Positions 1 through 15,510 of a stretch of DNA of 57,168 nucleotides are shown in pieces. Under the pieces are notes generated by a model. The model saw only the letters and a list, made by a program, of their open reading frames with translations, did no database searches and was not told where the DNA came from. The DNA lies in assembly GCA_026706385.1 (NCBI GenBank), contig JAPOYV010000086.1, forward strand, positions 57,985 to 115,152. The letters run 5' to 3'. A program made the translations under genes and the position numbers. Numbering within the stretch: position 1 is the first letter of the stretch; each line of letters opens with the position of its first letter. The DNA comes from Gammaproteobacteria bacterium. GTDB lineage: Bacteria; Pseudomonadota; Gammaproteobacteria; Pseudomonadales; Azotimanducaceae.

Positions 1-1492
1 GCGGGAAGTCGAAGGGGCTCGGAATGCGCGCTGACCTGGCGCCCGCGACAACGCCCGCGAGTTGCCTGAACCGGTCGAACGTCCCGACCGCGCACAACGT
101 CGCCGAGGTCGCCACCGCCCCGTAGCAGACATCCCACAATCTCGAACTCAGGATCGCGCCCGGGTCCAACGGCGCGCTGGTCAGTTCGATGTCGTCGCCG
201 CTGTCGGAGGTCCGGCGAGATGCCCACCGCGCAGCAGAGGACTCGCTGTCACCGCCGAAGTCCGTGAACAGGCCGTGGCCGCTCGCGGCCCGTCCGGCAA
301 GCTGGCTGATGGCCGGCAGCCAGGTCTCCGCCTGCTCGGCGTTGTCCCAGTCGAGATCGCCGTCGATCGCCGCCTCGAGGCTCTCGCGCAGTTCCTCGAG
401 GATCGCCGACACGCTGCCGAAGGCCTGGCCCAGCGGTCGCGCCAAGTCCGCAAGCGGCTCGGGCACATCGCCGCGCGGGAAGCGGTAGATCTCGGTCCTC
501 CCCTCGCGCGCCACGAACGGCAGATCGCGCAGCATCCGTTCCACGTCCGCGAGCTGATTGCGCATGTCGCCCGATTCGTCGGCGAGGCGATTCCGAGCCC
601 TTTGCAGTTCCCGCGGGTCGTTGAAGCGTCGCGCCATGGTCTCCACGCTGCCGACGAGTTGCGTGAGCCACTCGTTGGTCGCGCGCAGCCGCGCCGCGAC
701 CGTGAAATGCGACCGGGTCTTGTCCGGGAGGTGGTGCGCCTCGTCGAACACGTAGATGGTCTCGCCGGGATCCGGGAGGACCACGCCTCCCCCAAGCCCG
801 AGATCGGCAAGCACGAGGTCGTGGTTCGCGACGACGACATCCACGTCCGCGGCCTGCTGCCGCGCCTTGAAGAACGGACATTGGTGGTAGTAGCTGCACC
901 GCCCCGCGCCGCAACCCGCCCGGTCGTTGGTGACGCTCGCCCACGCCTCGAGGCTAAGCCCTTCCGGCCAACTGTCGCGGTCGCCGTCCCACGACCCGTC
1001 GGCGAAGGCCCCTTGTAGACGCTGGTACATCGACAAGGCCTCGGCATCGGGCGGCTCGAACAGCGGCGCCTCGCGACTCGCGTCGAAGCCGATCCGGTCG
1101 TCGAGGCGCTTGAGGCAGACGTAGCGACTCCGCCCCTTCGCCAAGGTGGACTTGAAATCGAGCCCGGTGTGACGCTTGAGGTCCGGCAGGTCGCGCAAGG
1201 CCACCTGTTCCTGGAGCGCGACCGTGGCCGTCGCGATCACGACGTGCTTATCGAGGGCGCGCGCGAGCGGAATCGCTGCCAAGCAATACGCGATCGTCTT
1301 GCCCGTGCCGGTTCCGGCTTCCACGACGCAAAGCCGGTCGCTCTCGGCGCTGAGCGCGCGGGCGATCGCGGCGATCATCTCGCGCTGGCCACGACGCGGC
1401 TTGAAACCGCGCTTGGCGAGCCAACTGCGATAGGCCTCCTGGATCTCCGCCTTGACCTCGTCCGTCAGCCCGGCGGGGGACTCGTCAGCCAT
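1..1492 (-). CDS. dinG: DinG/YoaA-type ATP-dependent DNA helicase, 3' end outside window
   Basis: An open frame runs from ATG at 1492 to the window edge without a stop (497 codons seen, family usually 640-720), so the C-terminal helicase domain is cut off. It encodes an XPD-like superfamily 2 5'-3' DNA helicase that resolves damaged or structured DNA. Walker A is EAGTGTGKT at residues 58-66 and the Walker B/DEAH box is VFDEAHH. Four cysteines expected to hold the [4Fe-4S] cluster are seen: C126 in YVCLKR, then the group GCGAGRC...HQC about 55 residues later, followed by the family signature ANHDLVLADL. It lies 30 bp downstream of the hydratase gene on the same strand, probably co-transcribed. 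DinG and YoaA cannot be separated without the missing end. Confidence 0.9.
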   Translation of the reverse strand, partial: MADESPAGLTDEVKAEIQEAYRSWLAKRGFKPRRGQREMIAAIARALSAESDRLCVVEAGTGTGKTIAYCLAAIPLARALDKHVVIATATVALQEQVALRDLPDLKRHTGLDFKSTLAKGRSRYVCLKRLDDRIGFDASREAPLFEPPDAEALSMYQRLQGAFADGSWDGDRDSWPEGLSLEAWASVTNDRAGCGAGRCSYYHQCPFFKARQQAADVDVVVANHDLVLADLGLGGGVVLPDPGETIYVFDEAHHLPDKTRSHFTVAARLRATNEWLTQLVGSVETMARRFNDPRELQRARNRLADESGDMRNQLADVERMLRDLPFVAREGRTEIYRFPRGDVPEPLADLARPLGQAFGSVSAILEELRESLEAAIDGDLDWDNAEQAETWLPAISQLAGRAASGHGLFTDFGGDSESSAARWASRRTSDSGDDIELTSAPLDPGAILSSRLWDVCYGAVATSATLCAVGTFDRFRQLAGVVAGARSARIPSPFDFP

Positions 1493-1522
1493 GGCCGGGC
1501 CGTCCAGCGCTTCACGCGCCGG

Positions 1523-2227
1523 TTAGGTGACGGTGAACTCGATGCTGCCGAGGTCACCGTAGTCGGCCACGTAGTGGCCCGGCTCGGCGGGGTGGATGCC
1601 GCCGCACGCCCCGGTGATCAGGAGCATGTCGTCCTCGATGGCGAGGCCGCGGGTGCGCGCTTCGGCGAGCATCCAGGCCAGAGCCGCCTGCGGGCCGCCC
1701 AGGGCGTCCGAAGCCGGCGCCGAGCAGACCGTCTCGCCGTCACGGGTCAGCGTGATCTGGACGTCGCCGTAGGAGTCGCGCAGCGGTTGCTGGTCGCCGA
1801 CGATGTATCGGTCCGCCGCGATGTTGCAGGCGGTCAGGTTCGCGCCGTTGCGATCCTCGGCATCGGCGAACGCCATGCGCGGCACTTCGATGACGGGGCC
1901 CGCTGTCTTGGGCGCCCCGTGGGCGTCGACCACGATGCCGATCTCGCACTCCAGGCTCACCCCGGGCGCGGCGGCGAAAGTCGCCCCCGACGCCAAGCGG
2001 CCAGCGGCGTACAAGCTGCCGATCAACGGGTGCGTCAAGCCGAACTGCCGCTGTCCCGCAGCGGCCGTCATACCCGCCTTCAGGCCCGCCACGGCACCGT
2101 CTGACACGCCCGCCACGACGTCCTTCTGGATCGCATAGGCCGCCTCGAGATCGAGGCCTGCCGGCATTTTCGGAAGCGACTCGCCGGCGCGGATTGCCGC
2201 CGCCATGTTGTCTGCCAATTCGCTCAT
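1523..2227 (-). CDS. 2-keto-4-pentenoate hydratase / FAH-family protein
   Basis: A 234-residue protein of the fumarylacetoacetase-like hydratase family (MhpD/XylJ/DmpE type), which adds water to 2-hydroxypentadienoate-like products of meta-cleavage or decarboxylates related acids using a divalent metal. The metal-binding pattern SLECEIGIVV (E93, E95), the conserved GLKAGMT near residue 50 and the C-terminal ITGACGGIHPAEPGHYVADYGDLGSIEF are visible; length is slightly short of the usual 260. It starts 5 bp after the acyl-CoA dehydrogenase stop, so the two form an operon. No ring-cleavage dioxygenase is near, so the substrate may be a CoA-pathway-derived keto acid rather than an aromatic; that is inference. 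Confidence 0.8.
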   Translation of the reverse strand: MSELADNMAAAIRAGESLPKMPAGLDLEAAYAIQKDVVAGVSDGAVAGLKAGMTAAAGQRQFGLTHPLIGSLYAAGRLASGATFAAAPGVSLECEIGIVVDAHGAPKTAGPVIEVPRMAFADAEDRNGANLTACNIAADRYIVGDQQPLRDSYGDVQITLTRDGETVCSAPASDALGGPQAALAWMLAEARTRGLAIEDDMLLITGACGGIHPAEPGHYVADYGDLGSIEFTVT

Positions 2228-2232
2228 GCCGA

Positions 2233-3489
2233 TCAGTTCCCGAAGTCCCAGGACTCGCCGGCGTGGTAGCGCCGCAGCACGTTCTTGGCGATCAGGATCT
2301 TATGCACCTCGTCGGGGCCATCAGCGATGCGCAGCGTCCGCGCGCCCTCGTACATGCCCGCGAACGGGTAGTCGCCGGAGACACCGGCCGCGCCGTAGAC
2401 CTGGATCGCCCGGTCGACGACCCGATGGTAGGCGTTGGGCACGAACACCTTGATCGACGAGATGTCGGTGCGCGAGTCGGCACCCTCCTCCATCTTCCAG
2501 GCACAGTCCACGACCATCAATCGCGAGGCTTGGATGTCCATGTAGGAGTCGGCGATGAAGCCCTGCATGAACTGCTTCTCCTCGAGCTTCTCGCCGCCGT
2601 GCACGGTCCGGGTCATGATCCGCTCGACCATCAGGTCGAAACACCGCCACATCGACCCGACGGAGTTCATGCAGTGGTAGATGCGCCCGGCGCCGAGCCG
2701 ATCCTGCGCGGCCTGGTGACCCGTCCCGGTGCTGCCGAGCTGGTTGGTCTTCGGCACGCGGACGTCATCGTAGATGATCTCGCAGTGGCTCGAGGCCTTG
2801 CCCCACACGGGCACGCCGCGGACGATGTTCACCCCGGGCGTGTTCTTGGGAACGATGATCTGGGTCATCTTGTCATTCGTCCCGCCGGGATCGTCCGGGT
2901 CGGCCGTGCGGCACATCACGATGTAGAAGTCGGCCGCGTGGCCGTTGGACGTGAACCACTTGTGGCCATTGATCACCCACTCGTCGCCGTCGAGCACGGC
3001 GCGGGTCTGGATCGACCGGGGATCGGAGCCGGCGTTGTGCGGCTCGGTCATCGAGAAGCCCGACTGCATGCGGCCTTCGGTCAAGGGCTTCAGCCAGTTC
3101 TCGTGCTGCTCCGGCGTGCCGTACTTGACGAGGATCTTCTGGTTGCCGGAGTTCGGCGCGACCACGCCGAACAGCGATGCCGCACCCGGGCTGTAGGCGA
3201 GCACTTCGTTCATGTACGCGTGCTGCAGGAAGGACAGGCCCATGCCGCCGAACTCGGGCGGCAGGTGCGGTGCCCACAGGTTGGCCTTCTTGACCTTGTT
3301 CTGCACGCCGATGCGCAGTTCGTGCGCCTCCTCGGCCTGCTCCTTGCTCGGGCGACCGCCATCGGTGCGGTGTGCCCAGAGCTTGTTCTCGAAAGGCAGG
3401 ATGTCGTCGTTGACGATCTCCGCCGTTGCGAGCCGCACCTCGTTGACTTCATCATCCAACGTCGGCACGGGTTTGACGTTCATGGGCAT
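2233..3489 (-). CDS. acyl-CoA dehydrogenase, ACAD10/11-like
   Basis: A 418-residue FAD flavoenzyme that makes the trans-2-enoyl-CoA from an acyl-CoA. The FAD/substrate segment SGFSMTEPHNAGSDP lies at about 143-157, the second core motif WVINGHKWFTSNG at 171-183, and the C-terminal RIADGPDEVHKI replaces the more common YEGT active-site stretch, which is typical of the ACAD10/ACAD11-like branch that uses long or 4-hydroxylated acyl-CoAs. ATG at 3489 is chosen because AAGGAGAG sits 6 nt upstream; ATG 3483 is a less likely alternative. It is the first gene of an operon with the hydratase and possibly the helicase, diverging from a CoA transferase, which suggests a shared acyl-CoA pathway. Confidence 0.9.
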   Translation of the reverse strand: MPMNVKPVPTLDDEVNEVRLATAEIVNDDILPFENKLWAHRTDGGRPSKEQAEEAHELRIGVQNKVKKANLWAPHLPPEFGGMGLSFLQHAYMNEVLAYSPGAASLFGVVAPNSGNQKILVKYGTPEQHENWLKPLTEGRMQSGFSMTEPHNAGSDPRSIQTRAVLDGDEWVINGHKWFTSNGHAADFYIVMCRTADPDDPGGTNDKMTQIIVPKNTPGVNIVRGVPVWGKASSHCEIIYDDVRVPKTNQLGSTGTGHQAAQDRLGAGRIYHCMNSVGSMWRCFDLMVERIMTRTVHGGEKLEEKQFMQGFIADSYMDIQASRLMVVDCAWKMEEGADSRTDISSIKVFVPNAYHRVVDRAIQVYGAAGVSGDYPFAGMYEGARTLRIADGPDEVHKILIAKNVLRRYHAGESWDFGN

Positions 3490-3519
3490 GGTGCCCTCTC
3501 CTTAAAGAATTGCGTCGTG

Positions 3520-3534
3520 GCCTTCCGCGAAGGC
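3520..3534. promoter_or_regulatory. 15-bp inverted repeat in divergent promoter region
   Basis: GCCTTC-CGC-GAAGGC is a perfect 6-bp-arm inverted repeat centred between the divergent acyl-CoA dehydrogenase and CoA transferase genes (gap 3490-3602). Position and symmetry fit an operator for a dimeric regulator controlling both directions, but no regulator gene is adjacent and no family consensus is matched. Confidence 0.3.
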
Positions 3535-3602
3535 GGTAATGTAATCGAACTTGCCGGGTTCTTGCCACGCCGCGGCGAGCCAGCCAAGAGAAGGAGGCGA
3601 CG

Positions 3603-4808
3603 ATGGGACCATTCCGGGGAATCAAGGTGCTCGACCTCACCACCATGGTGTCGGGACCGGTCGCCGCCATGATGCTCGCGGACCAGGGTGCCAAGGTCAT
3701 CAAGGTGGAGCCGCCGGAAGGCGAGCAGATGCGGCATTTCGGCGGCGCCCACAACGGGGTCAACGCCATGTTCTACTCCTGCAACCGCGGCAAGCGCTCC
3801 ATCGCCGTGGACCTCAAGTCCGAGCGGGGCAAGGCCGTACTGTCCGATCTCATTCGCGGCACCGACGTGCTGCTGCAGAACTTCCGGCCGGGTGCCATGG
3901 AGCGTATGGGCTTCGGCGAGCCGCGCGTGCGGGCGCTGAACGAGAAGATCATCTACGTCTCCATCAGCGGCTTCGGCGAGCACGGACCGTTCGCGCACAA
4001 GCGGGTCTACGATCCCGTCATCCAGGCGCTGTCCGGGGCCACCGACATCCAGGCGAACCGGGAGACCGGTAAGCCCGCGATGTTCCGCATCATCATCGCC
4101 GACAAGGTGACCTCCCTGACGGCGGCCCAGGCGATCGCGGCGGCACTCTTCCACCGCGAGCGCACGAACGAGGGGCAGCACGTCAGGCTGTCGATGCTGG
4201 AGTCCATGCTGGCGTTCTTCTGGCCCGAAGGGATGGGCGGTCTTACGTTCGCCGAACGCGAATTCGACGTGACCCGCGGCCAGGGCACCATGGACCTGGT
4301 GTTCGAGACCCAAGACGGCCACATCACCGCCGGCGCGATCTCCACCAAGGAGTGGGTGGGCATGTGCCGGGCGCTGGACCGGGAAGACCTGATCGATGAT
4401 GAGCGCTTCGCCACTCCGCGCGCCCGCGCCCGGAACGGCGACGAGCGCAAGCGCATCACCGCGGCGGAGATCGCCAAGTGGCCGCGGGACGTGATCCTCG
4501 CTCGCCTGGACGCCAACGACGTACCGAGCGCACCGCTCCTGACGCGCATGGAGTTGATGGACCACGAGCAGATCCGGGTGAACGAGTCCATCGAGCGGCA
4601 CACCGTCCAAGGTTTCGGGGAGGTTCGCCAGGCAACGCCCGCGGCGCGGTTCAGTGCCTCGCCGAGCAGCATCCAAGGGCCGGCGCCTCGCCTCGGCGAG
4701 CACAGCGTCGAGATTCTCGCCGAACTCGGCTACGATGAAGAGCGCACCACGGCCCTCGTCGACGCTGGCGTGGTCGCCCAGTGGGAGCAACCGGGGGAGG
4801 ACCGATGA
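3603..4808 (+). CDS. CaiB/BaiF family (class III) CoA transferase
   Basis: A 401-residue class III CoA transferase, which moves CoA from one acyl-CoA to a free acid through an aspartyl mixed anhydride. The N-terminal motif GIKVLDLTTMVSGPV (6-20), the DQGAKVIKVEPP stretch (27-38), LKSERGKAVL and LQNFRPGAMERMG are family signatures; the likely nucleophile is D167 in IADKVT, matching D169 of formyl-CoA transferase. The start has a strong AAGGAGG 5 nt upstream. The stop overlaps the start of the following dioxygenase gene by four bases, so the two are translationally coupled. The divergent acyl-CoA dehydrogenase suggests it activates the substrate of that pathway. Confidence 0.9.
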   Translation: MGPFRGIKVLDLTTMVSGPVAAMMLADQGAKVIKVEPPEGEQMRHFGGAHNGVNAMFYSCNRGKRSIAVDLKSERGKAVLSDLIRGTDVLLQNFRPGAMERMGFGEPRVRALNEKIIYVSISGFGEHGPFAHKRVYDPVIQALSGATDIQANRETGKPAMFRIIIADKVTSLTAAQAIAAALFHRERTNEGQHVRLSMLESMLAFFWPEGMGGLTFAEREFDVTRGQGTMDLVFETQDGHITAGAISTKEWVGMCRALDREDLIDDERFATPRARARNGDERKRITAAEIAKWPRDVILARLDANDVPSAPLLTRMELMDHEQIRVNESIERHTVQGFGEVRQATPAARFSASPSSIQGPAPRLGEHSVEILAELGYDEERTTALVDAGVVAQWEQPGEDR

Positions 4809-5587
4809 GCGACGGCGCCAGGCGTCCCTCGACCGACGTGCGCATAGACCCGCGGCGGTTCGACGAACTCAAGGTCTGGGGCTTCACGGTCATCCCGGAC
4901 GTCCTCGATCCGGCTACAGCAGCCGCAATGCGCGATTTCGTCGTCGAACGGATCTTCGATATCGGCGTGGAGCACGGCTACCGCGGCACCGCCAGGCACC
5001 TCGCCAATCTGGTGGCGCTCGATCCCATGTTCCTGCCCGTCATCGACCACGCCGCCGTCCTCCCCTACATCGAGGCAGTGATGGGCACGGACCTGATCCT
5101 CGGGTCGTTGAACGCCCGGGTGGTCCGGCCCGGCGAGCCCGAACAGACCCTGCACGGCGACGTGCCGCTGGCGATGCAACGCTACGGGGACGATGCGCCG
5201 CTGATGATGAACACAGTCTGGGCGCTCTCCGACCTCAACCCCGGCAACGGCGGCACCCGGCTGGTGCCGGGCAGCCACCAGAGCCACCTGCGCGAGCCGC
5301 CGCCGGGCTTGCACCTGCCGCACGAGGCACAACCCGACCTACGCGCGGGCTCCGTGGTGATCTTCCATGGCCAGACCTGGCACGCGGGCGGTGCGAACCA
5401 TTCGGACGAACTGCGCACGGCCATGTTCGGGCACTACCGCCACAGCCATTGGCTGCGCTTCCAATGCGACCCCCACGACGGATTCCGCGAAGAGTGGCTT
5501 CAGGACATGACGCCTCGGCAGAAGGAACTTCTGAGGATGACCAACGGGGTGGATCACCGCCACGGCGCGGACTTCTACGAGCGTTGA
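4805..5587 (+). CDS. phytanoyl-CoA dioxygenase (PhyH) family oxygenase
   Basis: A 260-residue Fe(II)/2-oxoglutarate oxygenase. The iron triad is complete: H117-G-D119 in TLHGDVP and distal H193 in QTWHAGGANHSDE, with R204 placed to bind 2-oxoglutarate; GNGGTRLVPGSH (147-158) is the typical core strand. ATG 4805 is chosen over the in-frame ATG 4781 because GGGGGAGG ends 4 nt before it and it makes an ATGA overlap with the CoA transferase stop. Coupling to the CoA transferase suggests hydroxylation of a CoA thioester or of the free acid made from it; the substrate is unknown. Confidence 0.85.
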   Translation: MSDGARRPSTDVRIDPRRFDELKVWGFTVIPDVLDPATAAAMRDFVVERIFDIGVEHGYRGTARHLANLVALDPMFLPVIDHAAVLPYIEAVMGTDLILGSLNARVVRPGEPEQTLHGDVPLAMQRYGDDAPLMMNTVWALSDLNPGNGGTRLVPGSHQSHLREPPPGLHLPHEAQPDLRAGSVVIFHGQTWHAGGANHSDELRTAMFGHYRHSHWLRFQCDPHDGFREEWLQDMTPRQKELLRMTNGVDHRHGADFYER

Positions 5588-5597
5588 CGTCGCCGCT

Positions 5598-9288
<3,691 letters not shown>

Positions 9289-9327
9289 CGGGACTCTCCT
9301 CGACGATTGACCTCGACGACTGCCCGC

Positions 9328-12828
<3,501 letters not shown>

Positions 12829-13130
12829 TGAATAACGACAGAGTCCTTTCGTCGCCTATGCTTCGCCCTTCACTGGGCTCACCCAAAAGGGCCGCGCCGC
12901 CCCCCGAGCGATGAAGCCCGACTAAACCACGCCTCCGAGGTCAAGTCAACGTTGGGCCGGGGCTATTCGGTCGCCGACTCCCGGGCGTCCTCAGCGAGCA
13001 TCACGCTGCCGCGTCAGGTGTTGCTTGAGGCCCGCGCACCTGTGAAGGTCAGCGCGTAGGCAATCCGACGCGATGGTCGTCGAGTTCCTGGCAAAGACGA
13101 TATGCTGGTCCTATGGCAGGAGTTGAAGGG
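12829..13130. other. noncoding gap between divergent smc and nucleotidyltransferase genes
   Basis: About 300 bp without a credible gene. It holds the smc promoter and leader. The leader is C/G-rich and contains AAAAGGGC-type short stems but no recognised riboswitch. On the forward side an ATG at 13113 precedes the preferred start of the next gene at 13131. Confidence 0.6.
12921..12949 (-). promoter_or_regulatory. sigma70-type promoter for the smc operon
   Basis: On the reverse strand TTGACT (12949-12944) and TTTAGT (12926-12921) are separated by exactly 17 bp, matching TTGACA/TATAAT at 5 of 6 and 4 of 6 positions. Transcription would start near 12914, giving a leader of about 85 nt before the smc ATG at 12828. 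Confidence 0.6.
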
Positions 13131-13595
13131 ATGACATCCCTCGAACGAATCTGCGCAGCTTTGCGCGACGCATCCGTCGAGTACGCCATCGTGGGCGGCC
13201 ACGCCGTTGCACTACACGGCGCGGTACGAGGCACGGTCGACATCGACCTCGTCGTGCGCTGGACCGAAGAGACGCTCGTTCGCGCGGAAGCCGCATTGAA
13301 GGAGACCGGTCTCGTGCCACAACTTCCCATTCGCGCCGAGGACGTGTACGCCAATCGCGACGACTACACGCGTAACCGCCACCTCGTCGCATGGAACTTC
13401 TACAATCCGGACGATCCGATGGAGCAGGTGGACATCATCATCACGTATGACTTGGCAACGATGCGCACCCAAGTTAAGGAGCTGCCTGGCGGACCGGTGG
13501 AGGTGTTGTCCATCGACGATCTCATCAACATGAAACGACGCAGCGGTCGACCGCAGGATCTAGCGGACGTGCGCGCCCTCGAGCAGTTGCGATGA
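13131..13595 (+). CDS. AbiEii/MNT-like nucleotidyltransferase
   Basis: A 154-residue minimal nucleotidyltransferase-fold protein. VGGHAVALHG (21-30) followed by RGTVDIDLVV (33-42) gives the GG...D-x-D signature with D37 and D39 as metal-binding residues, as in AbiEii/AbiGii and MNT toxins or antitoxins. ATG 13131 is preferred to ATG 13113 because AGGAG (13118-13122) is 8 nt upstream. It overlaps the following 65-aa gene as ATGA, so the two are made together. The pair is convergent to ccmE and divergent from smc, and its base composition looks less GC-rich than its neighbours, which suggests acquisition. Toxin-antitoxin function is inference from fold and gene order. Confidence 0.7.
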   Translation: MTSLERICAALRDASVEYAIVGGHAVALHGAVRGTVDIDLVVRWTEETLVRAEAALKETGLVPQLPIRAEDVYANRDDYTRNRHLVAWNFYNPDDPMEQVDIIITYDLATMRTQVKELPGGPVEVLSIDDLINMKRRSGRPQDLADVRALEQLR

Positions 13596-13789
13596 AATCC
13601 AAGGTTCGTCCAGTCCAGCTCTTCTCCGCCGAATACCTCGAGCGCTGCCGATCCCTGTCGCCCGCCGACATCGTTCGCTTCCTCGACGAGTTTCGACGCC
13701 TCTACGGTGCCGACTGTCCCCCGCTCGACCCGGGCGCCAGTACCGAGTACGTAACAGTCGAGGGCGAACGACGCGGGGTGCAACCATAG
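13592..13789 (+). CDS. small protein paired with nucleotidyltransferase
   Basis: A 65-residue protein translated from an ATG that overlaps the nucleotidyltransferase stop. It contains the amphipathic stretch EYLERCRSLSPADIVRFLDE followed by FRRLYGAD and a short polar tail. I do not recognise a named domain. The size, overlap and exclusive pairing fit an antitoxin or an accessory subunit of the upstream enzyme, but no DNA-binding motif is evident. Confidence 0.55.
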   Translation: MKSKVRPVQLFSAEYLERCRSLSPADIVRFLDEFRRLYGADCPPLDPGASTEYVTVEGERRGVQP

Positions 13790-14044
13790 CCCCCATACTG
13801 GCGGAGGGGGAGTCTGCGGAGATTGCATCGACGTAGCCGACTTCGCATTGCTGCCAGTCGTCTAGGTCCTGATGAATCTGCACCAAACCACCCCCACCCC
13901 TTAAGGCGGCTTCAAGTTGCTTGCGAACACCTACCGCCAATCGTTAGTTGCTCCCAGGGCCTCCCTTGCCTTTGTTCTTACGATCCTGCTTGCACTGCTG
14001 GTCTCTTTGTCGGCGGGACCGTAGGAACGCCCGTTGCGGGGATG
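13790..14044. other. gap downstream of ccmE with possible gene remnant
   Basis: 255 bp between the convergent small-protein gene and ccmE. On the reverse strand a frame beginning at TTG 13940 gives a protein-like stretch (LAVGVRKQLEAALRGGGGLV, then IHQDLDDWQQCEVGYVDAI) that runs on into the antisense of the small gene; I cannot name it. It may be a fragment left by whatever rearrangement removed ccmF. No terminator with a clear T-run was found. Confidence 0.35.
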
Positions 14045-14482
14045 CTATTCGGTGGCCGACTGGTGGCCCGCGATGCCCTCGAGTTCCGGCGGCATGTAGT
14101 TCTCGTCGTGCTTGGCGAGAACCTCGGCAGCGGCGAAGACGCGGTTGTCGTCCAGCCGTCCGGTGACGAGGATGCCCTGACCTTCCCGGAAGAGACCCGG
14201 CAGGATGCCGTTGTAGACCACGTCGAAGTCGTGCCCGGCATGGTCCGTGAGCGTGAAACGAACGCCCAATCCCGTGTCGTCGTGGGCCACGCTGCCGTCC
14301 ACCACCATGCCGCCGGCGCGGATCACCGTCCCAATCGGCGCTTCGCCGTTGACGACCTTCGCCGGTTCGTAGAACAGGTTGATGTTCTCCTGCATCGCCG
14401 ACATGACCAAGCCGGCGGTGGCCCCCGCGCCGACGAGAACGAACACGACTACCGCCAAGCGCTGTTTGCGAACGGCCTTCAC
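14045..14482 (-). CDS. ccmE: cytochrome c maturation heme chaperone CcmE
   Basis: A 145-residue periplasmic heme chaperone anchored by one N-terminal helix (about 8-28, [20 protein letters not shown]). It binds heme covalently and hands it to the CcmFH ligase. The heme-binding H125 and conserved Y129 are seen in [12 protein letters not shown], and the OB-fold core [11 protein letters not shown]...[20 protein letters not shown] is normal. The GTG start at 14482 is chosen because it aligns with family N-termini and overlaps the ccmD stop as GTGA. It is the last ccm gene here; ccmF, ccmG and ccmH do not follow. Confidence 0.95.
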   Translation of the reverse strand: MKAVRKQRLAVVVFVLVGAGATAGLVMSAMQENINLFYEPAKVVNGEAPIGTVIRAGGMVVDGSVAHDDTGLGVRFTLTDHAGHDFDVVYNGILPGLFREGQGILVTGRLDDNRVFAAAEVLAKHDENYMPPELEGIAGHQSATE

Positions 14483-14646
14483 GTGGCCTCGGCCTCGCCG
14501 TGTTCGCGTCGGCGCTTGAGCCCGCGCACCAGCGTGCGCATACCCAGGAGAGGCCAGGCGCCGACCGCAACCAGCGCCACGAGGCTCAACCCGTAAGCCG
14601 TCCACACGTAGACCCCGTGTCCGCCCATGGCCAAGAAATCACTCAC
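14479..14646 (-). CDS. ccmD: heme exporter protein CcmD
   Basis: A 55-residue single-pass membrane protein needed for release of holo-CcmE from the CcmABC complex. The translated start [20 protein letters not shown] matches the family pattern F-AMGG-G-YVW-AYG; a helix spans about 18-38 and a basic tail [12 protein letters not shown] follows. The start is GTG at 14646, 3 bp after the ccmC stop, with GAGCGCGAG upstream as a weak ribosome site; the stop overlaps ccmE. ATG 14628 would drop the conserved first residues and is less likely. Confidence 0.9.
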   Translation of the reverse strand: MSDFLAMGGHGVYVWTAYGLSLVALVAVGAWPLLGMRTLVRGLKRRREHGEAEAT

Positions 14647-14649
14647 CGT

Positions 14650-15417
14650 TTACTCGCGCTCCCTATGCCCCGCTAGCCAGTCCGCCACCCACGAGGTGCC
14701 GGACTCGCGCTCGATGATCTTCATCCGCAACGCGGCGATGACGATCCCCGCCGCCAGGCAATAGTAGCCGAGCGCATTCAACGCCAGCGGCACCAGGAAT
14801 ACCGGCGCAATCGCCGGGCGTTCGCCGAGCGTGAGGCTCGCCGGCTGGTGCAGCGTCGTGAACCACTCGACGGAGTACTTGATGATCGGCAGGTTGACCA
14901 CGCCAACCACGGCCAACAGGGATACCGCCATCGCGGCACGGTCCGGGCGCGGGATCGCCTGGCGCAGCGCCAGCAGCCCGAAGAAGAGCAGCAGGAGTAC
15001 CAGCGTCGAAATGATGCGGGCGTCCCATACCCAGCCCGTTCCCCACGTCGGCATGCCCCAGACAACGCCGGTCGCGAGGCCGGCCGCCGTCACCGCCATG
15101 CCGACGGGGGCCGCCGCCGCGATGACCAGATCGGCCATTTTCATCCGCCAAACCAAGTAGACCAGGCCCGCGATCGCGACCGCGACGTAGATCGCCTGGG
15201 CGAGATGCACGGCCGGGACATGCACGAACAGGATGCGGAAGCTGTCGCCCTGGAACCGCTCCGGCGGGACGAACCCCAAACCGATGGTCGACCCCACGAC
15301 GATCAGCGCAATGCCCGCCGCGTACAGGCCGACCATCCACCGCCGAGACCCCAAGAAGAACCACCGGGGCGAGCCGGTCTTGTGGAAAGCCCGTTGCGCC
15401 CAAGCCACCAAGCCCAC
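14650..15417 (-). CDS. ccmC: heme ABC transporter permease CcmC
   Basis: A 255-residue, six-helix membrane protein of the heme handling family that presents periplasmic heme to CcmE. The tryptophan-rich signature is TWGTGWVWDARI (about 124-135), and the two heme-ligand histidines are H66 in ILFVHVPA and H190 in FTTLHQPASL. Length matches the family. It stands in the standard ccmABCDE order, 93 bp after ccmB. Confidence 0.96.
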   Translation of the reverse strand: MGLVAWAQRAFHKTGSPRWFFLGSRRWMVGLYAAGIALIVVGSTIGLGFVPPERFQGDSFRILFVHVPAVHLAQAIYVAVAIAGLVYLVWRMKMADLVIAAAAPVGMAVTAAGLATGVVWGMPTWGTGWVWDARIISTLVLLLLFFGLLALRQAIPRPDRAAMAVSLLAVVGVVNLPIIKYSVEWFTTLHQPASLTLGERPAIAPVFLVPLALNALGYYCLAAGIVIAALRMKIIERESGTSWVADWLAGHRERE

Positions 15418-15510
15418 GGTAAAGCGTCCTGTTCCCTAAAGGGGTCCGGTCGTCAAGTTTGCACAGCAGTGAGCGCGGACGCCAGCAAAAGGCCGCGCCG
15501 TGCCGGCGCT

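Noticed and set aside
2194-3672. Forward frame of 492 codons opposite the acyl-CoA dehydrogenase
   Set aside because: Shadow of a gene with complete flavoenzyme motifs.
3480-4790. Reverse frame of 436 codons opposite the CoA transferase
   Set aside because: Shadow; composition biased to Arg, His and Gly, no domain.
13560-13940. Reverse open frame opposite the small nucleotidyltransferase partner
   Set aside because: Its first 50 residues look protein-like but it has no family match that I recognise and most of it overlaps two coupled forward genes; kept only as a possible remnant.
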